Origin: Letharia columbiana
Lineage: Eukaryota > Ascomycota > Lecanoromycetes > Lecanorales > Parmeliaceae
NCBI RefSeq assembly: GCF_014066305.1
Contig: NW_023501107.1
Span: 186,001-250,000 of the forward strand
Reading direction: 5' to 3'
Length of the DNA stretch: 64,000 bases
This document shows, piece after piece, positions 22,643 to 33,413 of the stretch (position 1 is its first letter; every line of letters begins with the position of its first letter). The translations under genes and the position numbers were made by a program. The notes under the pieces are model-generated. The model had not been told where the DNA came from. It did no database searches and saw only the letters and a list, made by a program, of their open reading frames with translations.

Positions 22643-23116
22643 ACTGTGCCAAGTGTCCGATTAGCACGGACAGACAGACAGACAGTTGATAGACTGAACT
22701 GAATCCGATCCGATCAATATCGGGCAAAGTCGTAACACAACTACACATGGTATGAAACCCCGCGACCCCAATCAATCAGCGGGTTCTTTCTTGCTCTCTC
22801 TTTAAGGCGTCTCCCTCGAGCAAAGAACTCTCTCTCTCTCTCTCTCTGCTTCATCCATTCACTCGTTCATTCTCTCACCTCCCGCCTAAGGCCAGCGCGT
22901 GATGCCGCTCAAAATATATTAGTAGATAGGTAGATGGATTGTAGAGGCTCCCGTCGCGGATGGGAGGAAGAAGGAGAGTGAGTGGGATGTAGAAGGGTTA
23001 TTAGGAAGAAGGGGGGTATGTATGGAAGATTGCAGAGGCGGGACATGATAGCGAGGCCTGTGAGGGAGGGAGGGTATGTGTGTAGGTGAAGAGGTAGGGA
23101 GCTAAGTGAGTGAGTG

Positions 23117-23182
<66 letters not shown>

Positions 23183-23229
23183 CAAGTGAGTGAATAGGTA
23201 AGTAAGTATGCCATCGCATGCTGGGCAAA
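22643..23229. other. Intergenic with CT and TAAG microsatellites
   Basis: Contains a short (CT)n tract at about 22829-22848 and the (TAAG)n tract described separately. No gene seen. Confidence 0.5.
23103..23210 (+). repeat. TAAG/TGAG tetranucleotide microsatellite
   Basis: About 100 bases of (TAAG)n flanked by TGAG variants. Read on the minus strand it starts just past the last recognisable residue of the acyl-CoA ligase pseudogene. Confidence 0.95.
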
Positions 23230-24150
23230 AAGCAGACTCACTTGTACTCGCGCGACGACGCTCAGATCCCCAGACCCGTCAACCGTGGCAACATCCCCGG
23301 TCCTCGGCCATCCATCCCTCGCGAATGGCTTTTCGATCGCTTTGGGGTTTCGCCAGTAGCCCTTGGCAACATTCGGACCGCGGATACATGGCTCCCCCGT
23401 CGGTTCCACGGGGGACCTCCTCTTCTCCGTTGGTGTTGACAACCTTAGCTTCGATATTAGAAATCAGCAACATTTCGCCGTTCTTGTTGTCTATGCTCCG
23501 GATGGCTACTCCGCCTCCGAGCCTTGGGAATGTTAGCTCGGCTTGGGATTGGGGTGGGGCAAGCGTACTCCGTCATTCCATAGCTTTGAGAAGCAACCAA
23601 AGTCTTTCCAAGCTTCTTACTCCACATTTCGGTGAACTCGGTGCACTGTCCATAGTCGATGGGGGAGCCAATTAGCACCACGAATCTGAGGGAGGAGATC
23701 TCTTCAAGCCTCTCCCTCATCTCAGGTCTCCTGTTCATTGCGACGAGGAAGCTTGGGATGATGAGAAGACTTGTGACTTTGAGATCCGAGATGTTCCTGA
23801 CCACCGACGAAGAAATCACTGTTATTCGCTATGAAGATGGGCAGATTCTGGAAAGGGTGGTTGATACATGCTCTAGATTGTTAGACCGCTTGCGATATCG
23901 ACATGTGGCAGAGAGGTGCCGATGCACCTTCATGGTTTAGAGTTCCGTGTGGCAGGACTGCGTTGCTGGCAGAGACTGTAGAATGGATGCGATGAGTTGA
24001 TAGTGCGAGAGTTCCACTCCCTTGGGGAAGCCAGTACTGCCGGAAGAATCAATGGGCGAAGCCGTCCTCATTGCAGCGTCCTTAGAGTTCTGAATTTCTC
24101 CGTGTGCGGGGACGTTGAGATGGATTGCCGTCCGGACGCAGAGCACGAGT
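23230..24150 (-). pseudogene. AMP-forming acyl-CoA ligase (4CL-like) pseudogene, truncated
   Basis: Remnant of an adenylate-forming ligase on the minus strand. Recognisable blocks in order: the ATP-binding P-loop SSGSTGFPKGVELSHYQL (about 24055-24000), a degenerate part with stops, LKVTSLLIIPSFLVAMNR (about 23790-23740), SQSYGMTEYACP (about 23605-23570, the A5-type motif), LPRLGGGVAIRSID, then after a frameshift GEPCIRGPNVAKGYWRNP and WPRTGDVATVDGSGDLSVV (about 23320-23240, with the TGD motif). The coding blocks occupy at least three frame settings with internal stops, and the whole C-terminal lid domain with its catalytic Lys is absent; a TAAG microsatellite sits where it should continue. 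The N-terminal third before the P-loop is also missing. Subfamily (4-coumarate-CoA ligase-like) is a guess from motif style. Confidence 0.75.
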
Positions 24151-24665
24151 GTGAAAATGCAGATGCGAAGTGAGCTCTGTCTACAGCGGTTTTTGGATTA
24201 GGGAACCTGAATGGATATTGTAGAGGTCCACAGAACAGTAAGACTTGGAATGGGTGCTGCGTGTGCGAATTGAAGGAAGGGAGGGGGTTAAGTTTGAGGA
24301 GGAGGAAGAGTGTCCGCTATTTCAATTTTTCGATTAGCCAACGCGGGAACGTCTTTGTAGCATGGGATCTATTGTTTCATGCACCAACATGGCTTGCGAA
24401 TATGAGGAAAATTGAATCAACGGGATGAGTCGGTCAAGAAGAGAACAAAGCGTCAGGCTGAGTGAGATGGGTAGCCTCTCGGCTGTCGGATGCTATCATG
24501 ACTTGTGGTTGCTCACTCCCAGTATGACCTTACCTCCGCATCCTATATAAAGACTACTTGCTGAATTTGCTGGAACACCCTGCTCCTCTTAACAATTTGC
24601 CTAGTGTATCCATTGTATTATCCACCTGCATCCAAGAAGCACACTCTCCCTAACCTATATGATGT
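24151..24665. other. Intergenic
   Basis: Between the ligase pseudogene and the 3' end of the ankyrin gene. A TATATAA motif lies at about 24544. No gene supported. Confidence 0.4.
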
Positions 24666-27258
24666 CTATGAGTGGATGTGGTAAGGAGAGAATTCATCCT
24701 CTGATGACTCATCTCCAGAAGACGAGTACTCGTCCGACGAGGCATCATCGTCAGTGTCTATCGCGAAACGCCGTTTCCAGGGGAGTGGCGGCCTGCGAGT
24801 CCCAGTCCTCCTATAGTGAAGCCAACAGTCAACGCATATCACTTCGTTGGGGGCATACACGCAGTCCGATCGAATTGGTACCATCGCTGGGTACCCGTGG
24901 ACATCTTCTTCCAGTTCCGATTCCGATTTCGAGTCCGATTCCGAGAAAAGCTCATTGGAATCAACAAGCAAGACGTTCCCAGTCGTATCAGGCTCATGAG
25001 TCGGATCATCCGAGCTACTTGCGGTTTCTGCGATTTTCCTGACGTCTGTGTTTTCCTTTTCACCCTCTTGTGAGTCAGTCTGGCCCGGATCATCAGGGTC
25101 TATTCTTTGCTTGATCCTTTCAAGCATATGTCGCCAATGAGGCTGTACTGAGACTCCGAAAATACGTTTGGTGCAATCGCTGCAAGGATAGCCTTCAACG
25201 TCGAGGTCACGTCGATGATGATATGCGAACAAGTCATGTAGAGTCTCCTTCTCCCAGCCAGTGTGCACCAAAGGGTTCCTCTCTAATTCTTGATCTATGA
25301 ATTCCTCAAGATTCACCTGAATAGTGACTAATCCACGCAGCCATTCCGTAAATGCCCACGACGAGTACATTGCAAGAGATGTTGGCGACTCTTCCTGCGG
25401 CGTGTAACGGTAGTTGAAGCCCCGCCGATGGAGATCTGGGCCTTTTGCAAGCACTGTGCTCACTGGATACGAGTAAGCATGTGCTACAAAGTCGTGAAGT
25501 ATGGTATATCCATCTCTAAACTGAATGCCTGCATTGATAGTTTCTGCATCACCCAGGTTCAGAAGCAAGTCAGACGCTTCTTCTAGCTCAGAAAAACATA
25601 GAGTCCAGTTTAACATATATGCGAATCGGCTTCTAATGAAGTATGTCTTCAGTTCAAAGCTCGACTGCCTTAGCATCCAAAGCAGAAGAGACTCTTTGGC
25701 GTCACGCTCTCCAAGTTTTTCCGTGGCATATTCACAAAGATTTTCTAAGACTTTCCAGCCATCGCCATATTCGTCCAAAAAGTCCATCGAATCGGTGAAA
25801 AGGCGAAGAGTGTCAAAAATTTCTGATAGCGTGGCGTAGGTGGTATCGCGTGATTTGTCTACTGCGAGTACCATTGGGGTCCTGAGTGTTAAGTCAGTGG
25901 TAATCGCTCTCTTGGGGTAGACTAGGCTTACTTACTCTGCATTGTGCGTGAGCGTACTTCCGTCTGCTCCAGCACTCTTAAGGACTTTGCAAAGCTCTGG
26001 GTGGTAGTTCTGTGCAGCAAACTTGATGCATACGTTAGACGCTGCTTATTTTGAGAACGCCCGGTTGTAATTCAGCTTTAGTTTCAAGCGAAAGACTCAC
26101 ATGAAGAGGTGTGTATCCTCGAGAATCAGTGTCTCTGACTGAAGCATGACCTGCTGACAACAAACTCCTGACCGCAGGTAAATTCCCCTGTCTGCAGAAT
26201 TCAAAGATCACAGCGTCGTCAGGTACCGGGCAAAAGGCCTTCAGCGTGGTTTGCCACCCCTGAGTAGAGGAGGAGAGAAACTTGAGACGGAGGCCATAAT
26301 GAACTCCCATACGAACCAACCATGTAGCCGGATAGATGGTATATGAGGTCTCATGCTCGCATTGATCTCGTTCGTAAGGCGTCAGACCATGCCTTTCTCT
26401 TGGTATCTGTAGTGTCACATTTGACTCTGCTCGGACGGTGCCTAGGAAGTATTCCATGATGGAGTTCTCCATTCTCAAAGTGCGTTTGACCAATGCCTGT
26501 CTTCGCCAAAATTCACCCGAAATAGAAGGGTCGTTTTGAGTAGGTTGTGAATCTGCCGCAAAAGACTTTGCGGCATCCCATTCTTCAGCACAAAATCCAG
26601 CAGAATTGGCATGAACGTCCGAGACCGCGCTTGGGAGTCTTCCGGCTGTTTCTGATTGCTGCTGTATACTCAAGCTGGAAACACTTTGAGTAATGTTCAT
26701 CAAGCTCCGTTCTAGGGAGATATGACGGTTTCGACTCAAGCGACTAGGAGATATTTGGCGTGGTTAGCATCGAATTCACACTTTGGAGCACGGATGCGAT
26801 GGTTACATGCACATGAGCTCCATCAAGTCTTACCTGTACTGATATTGTTGCACCAGCAACAATGTGCCTTTCAGCCTCTCCAAGGCTGCCTGAAATTTCA
26901 TCAACTGTCCATGTTTCAAGACGGCCCTAAAAGCAGTCCATTTGCGGACCCTTGATCTCGTTGAAGCAAAGCCCGGTTCTATCTCATTGAGGAGTGTAGT
27001 GAGTATTTTGACCTTGATCCAGCAACCATTCAGGGTGGCCACCAAGGTTGCGTCGGGCTCAACGTGTTGCGTCTCGTAGGCGATGCGGGTGAGAACGCTC
27101 GACAGGAGGTCCAAGTCGGTGGAAATCGCCTGGATATCTTCCGGGGCTTCTTTGATGGAGGTCCAGAAATCGCAGAGCGTTTTGACGCTTTCGGCCAGCT
27201 GGACAGCGATGCTCAGTACAGCTATACCACTCGCGACGGTAGATAGGGGTTCTGCCAT
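24666..27258 (-). CDS. PigL_N-like/ankyrin protein with acidic C-terminus
   Basis: Four exons (26834-27258, 26101-26743, 25936-26021, 24666-25881) with GT-AG introns of 90, 79 and 54 nt give 789 residues. I start at the ATG at 27258 (MAEPLSTVASGIAVLSIAVQ) rather than 27282 because the family begins there. The first 130 residues match the fungal N-terminal domain found at the front of STAND/NLR-type and related proteins (Pfam PigL_N type): a hydrophobic helix, then LCDFWTSIKEAPEDIQAI. The middle has at least one clear ankyrin unit created by splicing (DSRGYTPLHFAAQNYHPEL) and a weaker one (TPMVLAVDKS). The C-terminal third has Cys pairs (YPCSDC, VICVDC) and a Ser/Asp/Glu-rich tail. There is no nucleotide-binding domain, so it is not a full NLR. 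Role unknown; regulatory or self-recognition roles are inference only. Confidence 0.85.
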
Positions 27259-29011
27259 AATTGGTACGCAGCCGCTTTTCACATCTCTGCAGTTTCAGGG
27301 GGGCTTCATAGGCCAAGAGTATAAACGTATCTGCTTTACGCGGAAGTGGAGAAGGTGGAGGGAACTTGAGTGCTTGCAGAGCTCTATTCAGGCTGGGTTC
27401 AAGCGCCTGGTACCGTGCGGAAACATCAACGGTATTATAGATTCCCACGGACGATCTTTGTCAGCACGCATGCACTCAGCCCGGCTCCATACGCTAGTGC
27501 ACTGCATGACTAGACTGTAGCACTTGCTACCTGCCATCGTTAGTACCATGAATGTACCAAAGTGTTCCATTTTCTGTGCTGTTTAGTGTGGCGAAAATCA
27601 GCACCGCCCTAGTCAGACTGGGGGGCATATTCGAGCAACTATTCGGTACGCTTGAAGATGAAGTCTGATGTTGACAGGACAAGGCTGAAGGGTGAGATTG
27701 GGTACTCGTGCATAATGCCGTCGGCTTCTCGGCCCAGATTGAATGCTCCGCCTTGCACTCTCTATCCAGTAGACTTTTCGGGAGATATTTTGTCGCAAGT
27801 GCTATAGACCGCATCTGCGGATTCGGGCTGAAGCGGTGCAGATGTTGTAGTCGCTATCTGTCAGACTCCACAAGCCGCAAGGCTTGGACCGTTAATTCTC
27901 TATTATTATTCTTCTTCTTTCTTTAATGCGCACTTCGTAGACGTGTACACCGACGGTGTGTCTCTTGTGAAAAACAATACGTCTGGTGAGACTGGGAGAC
28001 ACGAGAGCAGAAGGTCAGGGGCCTGCAAGGCACGAAGAAAGGGTGCGAGGAATAAATTGCACCGAGAGTCTGCAAGTGAACTCGACACTAACAATGAAAT
28101 TCTCCAGCAAAATTATGAGCGCACGCTGGACCATTAGAGAACTATTCGACTTCAAAAACCCGCCTCAGTTCATTTCATTTGCCGCACCCCAAGACTGCAA
28201 ACCCGCCTCAGTTCATTTCATTTGCTTATAATTTTTTTTCCCATATTATTTAAAATTAGAAAAAAGACTAAAAGAATATATTTTTTATATTTTTTTTTAT
28301 TTTTTTTTTTTATTATTTTTGTTTGTTTTATTATTTTTTTTTTTTATTTGGGTAGGACATGTCATATCCGCACAAGAAGGAGTCCTCTCTGGACAATGCT
28401 TCTCATCTTTACCTGTCACACTCTCCGCTCTGAAGGCCTCATCTGCGATATTCGAAATCTTAGCATTTCCATAGCGATGAATCAAGCAAAGTCTCCCGAA
28501 GAGTTGCAGCGACGCAGTGTCGCCAGGATCAGAAATCTTCTACCCACAGACTGATACCGCTGTAGATCCACGAATCATCTGTCAAAATAAGGTTCCCAGC
28601 CTCCTCCCAGCCACCTGTTGGAACAACACCTATTTTGTGGGGGTCAAATACTGGCCCGGGGTCCGAGATATATTCATGTCTCACACTACTTATTCTACCT
28701 ACCTGATATTCTGACATCATCCTCCCGACACAGCCTAAGAGCTGAAATGAAAGACAGCGGCCGAGATTCTTTGGCATATATATTTGCATCAGCATGACCT
28801 CTATAAAATTCTTATCCATTCTCTGCTTCGCGCAGATTATTCTCGACCTTGGGCTATATAGTACCGTTCGTTGGTGTTTGAATTGCGTGTCTGATATTAT
28901 TCAATTTTCCTAGTTCATCAATCTCTACTGCGATAATAACAATCACAACTGGTGAGGTGAAAAAGAACAATAAGAAGAAAGAAACACCGCATTTCGTCTC
29001 ACGTTTCCAAC
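27259..29011. other. Intergenic, AT-rich with a poly-T stretch and a short direct repeat
   Basis: No gene supported over 1.75 kb. It holds a T/A-rich block at about 28232-28350 and an exact 27-base direct repeat (28156-28182 and 28199-28225). TATATAT and CTATATAG motifs near 28780-28862 could be promoter elements of the gene that follows. Confidence 0.5.
28156..28225 (+). repeat. Exact 27-base direct repeat, period 43
   Basis: The 27 bases starting AAACCCGCCTCAGTTCATTT occur twice, separated by 16 bases. No known element is recognised. Confidence 0.85.
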
Positions 29012-29808
29012 ATGCGCCTCCTTCTCACCCTGTTCCTGTTCCTTCGCGTCACACTGTCCATCGCCCCTTTTGTCCCACACGCGGTCTCCGACGCCGGCGA
29101 CGCCGGCGGCGATGCAGGCTGAGCTAGAGAAGGAGGTGATGTATCCGGCTAAGACTCTCCAGAGCGACGACAACGATTCCGGCTGCGGTTCCTTGTGCCC
29201 GAGCGGGACGACGTACCTGGCGAAACAACCGACTCTTCTGGCGGCAGCGACTCTGACCAAAACGCAAACCGAGCCGCGGAGATAATCGAGCGGATCCACG
29301 ACGTGTTCGACGCCATCGAAATCCTCGTCTCCCTCATCCTGACTTCCTCCTCTGACTCCAGCACTTACACCATCACAGTACCTGTGGCAGTAATGGTAAT
29401 GGCGGGTTCAACTTTACGGATCAAGCTGTCAGTCGGCAAGCGAGCTGTCTTTGCTATGGGCAGTGGGGCGGTGGTGCTAATAGGACTACGACGTGGGCAC
29501 TGGGGGTGTTTGATGGGTTACTGAGTCAATGTGATGCGTTTGTGGCAACGCAGACGGTGACGAGTGCGAGTCCGAGTGTGACAGGGTTGGGAGCGGCGGG
29601 GGCGTGTATAAGTGTAGGGGATGTGAGGTCGAGTGCGAGTGCGAGCGCGAGCGTGGCGAGGCAGACGGGTTCCAGTACTGCGGCCGCGAGTCCGATACAG
29701 ACCGCTACGATCGGGATGGCGGCGAATGTGAGGGGAATCAGCATGGGGAGTAGATGGATGTTTTTGGTGTTGGGATATGACGCGATCGACGTGAGTGAGG
29801 GCAAATGA
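29012..29808 (+). CDS. Putative secreted Cys/Ser-rich protein, gene model unresolved or broken
   Basis: An ATG at 29012 opens a clear signal-peptide-like start (MRLLLTLFLFLRVTLSIA) but the frame hits TGA and TAA within 140 bases. The same frame is open again at 29150-29524 with DVFDAIEILVSLI. From about 29370 another frame carries what looks like the mature domain (STCGSNGNGGFNFTDQA, SCLCYGQWGGG, WALGVFDGLLSQCDAF, AAGACISVGDV) and a Ser/Ala-rich tail ending at 29808. Many fungal secreted GPI-type proteins show this order: Cys-x-Cys, a W..G.FD block, two more Cys, then a Ser-rich stalk. I found no GT-AG introns that join the pieces, so it is either a pseudogene with frameshifts or an assembly with indels. 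The minus strand is also open but has only repeats of hydrophobic residues. Confidence 0.4.
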
Positions 29809-30983
29809 CAGGAGCAAGGGGGGATCTGAGCGCGTACGTACGCTAAGGGATCTGACTTCAGCAACGCCGTGGATGAAGACGAACACTGCTGCGGCGAGGC
29901 CGATTTGGAAGCCTGCTGAAGGTGCGTGTTGGTGAAAGAAGACGTATATGGACACATGTACTACTGGCACTTGGCGTGGTTCTTGGGGAGTGTGGCAACC
30001 AGGCGCAGTTGGGTGGAGAATGGAATGGCAGTCTGATAATTCATCGGGATAGACAGCGGTACTATTGTTCCTCACGAAAGACTATGAAAGAGACACCCGC
30101 GGATTGAACGCGCGTACTTCATCGATTACAGCGACAGCGAGTGCTTTCGGTGAAACGAATAAGCAATCGCAATAAGTCTTCTTCCATGAGATCAACACAT
30201 AGATTGTGTCTTGAGTAAATTATGCTGGCTATTTCTGGCTATTGTCTTATAATAGTCAGATGCGCCTTTCTCGGGCCGCGAAGATGGATTCATCAGTCAC
30301 TTTGATCAAAAATGAGTGAAACGAGCGGAGCAAGTGGGTTTGCGGCGGCGAAGGGAAAGATGCAACGATGCATCACAAGCGTGAAGCGCGTATGTATGCG
30401 CTGTTCGAGATCCGGCTCCAATGGGAGAACGTAGCGGTAGGTAGAAAGGAAGCCATGGATCAAGTCAACAAGGCTGCGACAAGATGAGACACTTTTGCCG
30501 GTGCATGACGGACTGGGGACTTCCCAGGCTACCAAGCGGGCTCGGTCGTTACCTCGCAGAACTCATTTGGTTCTACCTATTGGTTCAGCACGTGCGACAG
30601 GATAGACGATCGAAACATCCATGGAAAGAAATGTGCTGTAAGAAAGGCTACGTGACTTGGCCGTTGCATCGGTACCGTGTAAGCATACCCTCGTTGGCGT
30701 GATGATTTTAGAAGATTGAAAAGAGGAGTCTGGCTACAGACACAACATGTCTTATCCACAATTCCGCCTTATTTGCGCTTGGGGGTGGTCTTTGGGGGTG
30801 TCATTGTGTCACATGGTGCAAAGCTTGGGAGAGGGCCGGTGAAGAAGAACTATTGGATGAAAAGGTACTTCAATCATGGGTGTTTGGCATCGTAAAGCAT
30901 AGAAAGGTATGCCATGGCTGCACGAATTCTCCTGCCTGCATCTAAGCCTCTATCTACTATCTGGGCGTTTCCCACATCCTCCG
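29809..30983. other. Intergenic
   Basis: No gene supported. Short open frames on both strands lack motifs. The right end is the 3' flank of the F-box-like gene. Confidence 0.4.
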
Positions 30984-32817
30984 CTAGTCCTCCTCCTTTG
31001 TGTAGTTTTCCCGGAGAGGTTCTGTGAGAAGTTGGTCCATGCTCTTATACTCGCCATCAAGATCGAACAGCGGCCGCATGGTCCGATGCCACTCGTCATC
31101 ATGGACAATGACCGCGGAGGGATCATCGGTTGGTGTTGGTCTGGTGAATATACGGCGGGTGAACGGACAGATATCGTCCGCAAGCTTCAAGCAAGCCTCG
31201 TTCAGAAACGGAATCGGCGGATCTTCACCCACTGGGCCGTAATGCTTGACGGTCCAGCCTGTACCAGGGAGCGCACGATTGATGAAGGTCTGATCGTGAC
31301 CCGGGTAGAGGGCTGTGGGCATGTAAAGGGCAAGTCGAGTCAGGCGTGGAAAGTCGACCGGGATACGTCGGAGAAGAAGGGCGGTGTATTCTGCCTCTCG
31401 CCATAGTCGGCCCCTCAAGTGCACTTTACACTTGTGCATGAGCATAGACCATTCGTCCCAGTCAGGGTTTGGGTGGCAGGACTCGGCGAACATTCTGGTG
31501 TAAACATAGGCAAAATTCCGGTGCCAAATTAAGCGAAGGTCATCTACCAGGTCTCCGATCTCGTTCAATCGCCAGACAGGATCAGGAATTTCAGTCTTGG
31601 CGTGGGCTGTGTTAGAGGCGGCTCGTCTGATATAAGGTTCTGCATCGCTTTTGGCTGTGTTCTCAGCTTGCTTCTTGTCTTTGTAGTCACCGTAGCCGAG
31701 CTTGTATTCAGCTGCGGCAAGATCGACGGAGACCGTCCGGAAATTTTGGTCGTCAATTTTTGTGGGCATGCCGTAATACCGCCAAGGGTTCTTCGACGGG
31801 ATCGTAGTCAAGACTCTCCACTGCACGAAATGCTGTTTGGGATGTCGTGCAAGATCGCGAGTTACTGGAACGATCGCTCCATTGCTTGGCAGAGGTTGGA
31901 AATATCCATCCAACACATTTTCGACATCATCACTTCCACCGTAGCGTTGATGCGAAACACCTTCATCCCAGGGACCGGCAAAGAGAGAAGAAGCGCTAAG
32001 CGGCTCAAGCTCAACGGAGACGGGAATCCGTGCTTTGGTGAGTTCCTCGAAGAGTGCACGACATTTCCCGATATCTACGACTTCGACTGAAGGATGATTA
32101 TGGCCTTCGGCCCAATCCAAGCGGTCGTTCCAAGTCCAGACTGGAGTCCAAAGGTCATCGCGGGGTCCATGCACTACCTCTGTGTGGCAAAGACCATAGT
32201 AATCACTGAGCGTCGAATGATAAGTCTCTCCACGGTCACTAGACACGAGCGAGAATCTTCCTCGATCATTAATCTTCCTGACAGCCGAAAGATATTGTAG
32301 AACGGACGCTGTGTCGTGCTTGTAGTCTTCGGTTTGGCTGGACAAAATGGGAGCTATGATAAGATCGAAGCCATACTTGGGTTGCGAATCCCTCTGATAC
32401 ATGTCAAGATCGCGGTGGAGGGAAAGCTTGATGGTTCGCAATTTGGGAAAGATCGCTAGCGACCGCAAGAAGCTGTCGAGGTTCTCAATGGTGGACTCCG
32501 ACTCGTATAAAGCAAGGGAGGTAAGTTCTCGGCTAACATTATCTAAGATCTCAGCAACAAGCTGGGCTGACGCATTCCGGCGGGTTTCTGGAGATGGATC
32601 TAGTGTCGGCTCTTGTTGGCAGGTAAGCTCTAGACTCTGGAGATGCTCAGCCAGATGCAACAATTTAGGCAGGCACGCTGAATGTGTTTGCTGGTAGCTA
32701 TCCGGACGGCTATACACCGTCTTCCAGCAGCCATAAGGGAGATGAACTGATCTGAGATTTCTGAATAGGGTAGGACAGCGGTCGAGCACTGGAGGCCAAA
32801 AGTCGATGTCTTCTTCT

Positions 32818-32863
<46 letters not shown>

Positions 32864-33413
32864 GTCCCACTGTATGAGATACAGATTCGAAGGTCTCCGT
32901 GAAGTCGAGGGCATGCAGGTTAGGACAGTGAGCGGTTAGGTAGTGTATGTCCTGCTCAGAGATCCATTCTGGTACTGCCAGGCGGCGCACCAGCGGGCCT
33001 GTAGATGCATTGATACCCCATGTAACCGGAGGACCCATCATCATTTTGGCATTCATTCCACCACTGGGCAATCTTCGATACCACGATTCGATCTCTGCAA
33101 TGCTGATTGGCTCGTGGAATATTGCTTTCAAGACAACAGGATGCCGCATGAAAGTTTTGCATGTTTGCGAAAGTCGGAAAGCATCTCGCTTTGTCAATTG
33201 GTCAAGGAGGTGTTCAAGGATGTCTAGAGATATTGTAAAGAGGCGTGAAGGCAAAGATGGGTTTGGTCTGGTCTCTGTTCCCCAGAACATGATCATTCCT
33301 GGCAGCTTTGCATTCTTGCCGTGGTATCTGTCAAGATCCCAAGGCATAACAACAGTACCTTGTAGGAGCCGTGGAGGCCACAGATTGACCGGTGAGTATT
33401 GACTCTCCACCAT
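30984..33413 (-). CDS. F-box-like protein, 809 residues, single exon
   Basis: Intronless frame beginning MVESQYSPVNLW and ending with an acidic tail. Residues about 54-90 (LPSRLFTISLDILEHLLDQL followed by TKRDAFRLSQTCKTF) have the spacing and hydrophobic pattern of a fungal F-box, which in relatives binds Skp1 of SCF ubiquitin ligases. The rest has leucine-rich-repeat-like strings (for example NLRSVHLPYG, HLQSLELTC, LTSLALYES, PKLRTIKLSLH) that would select targets. A run of Asp/Glu (about residues 183-200) is encoded by a GTCCTC hexanucleotide repeat at 32815-32862 and may vary in length. Neighbours do not suggest a target. Confident as a gene; the F-box call is moderately confident, and LRR assignment is inference. 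Confidence 0.85.

Noticed and set aside
23103..23210. TAAG array as a CRISPR or regulatory array
   Set aside because: Plain tetranucleotide microsatellite without spacers.
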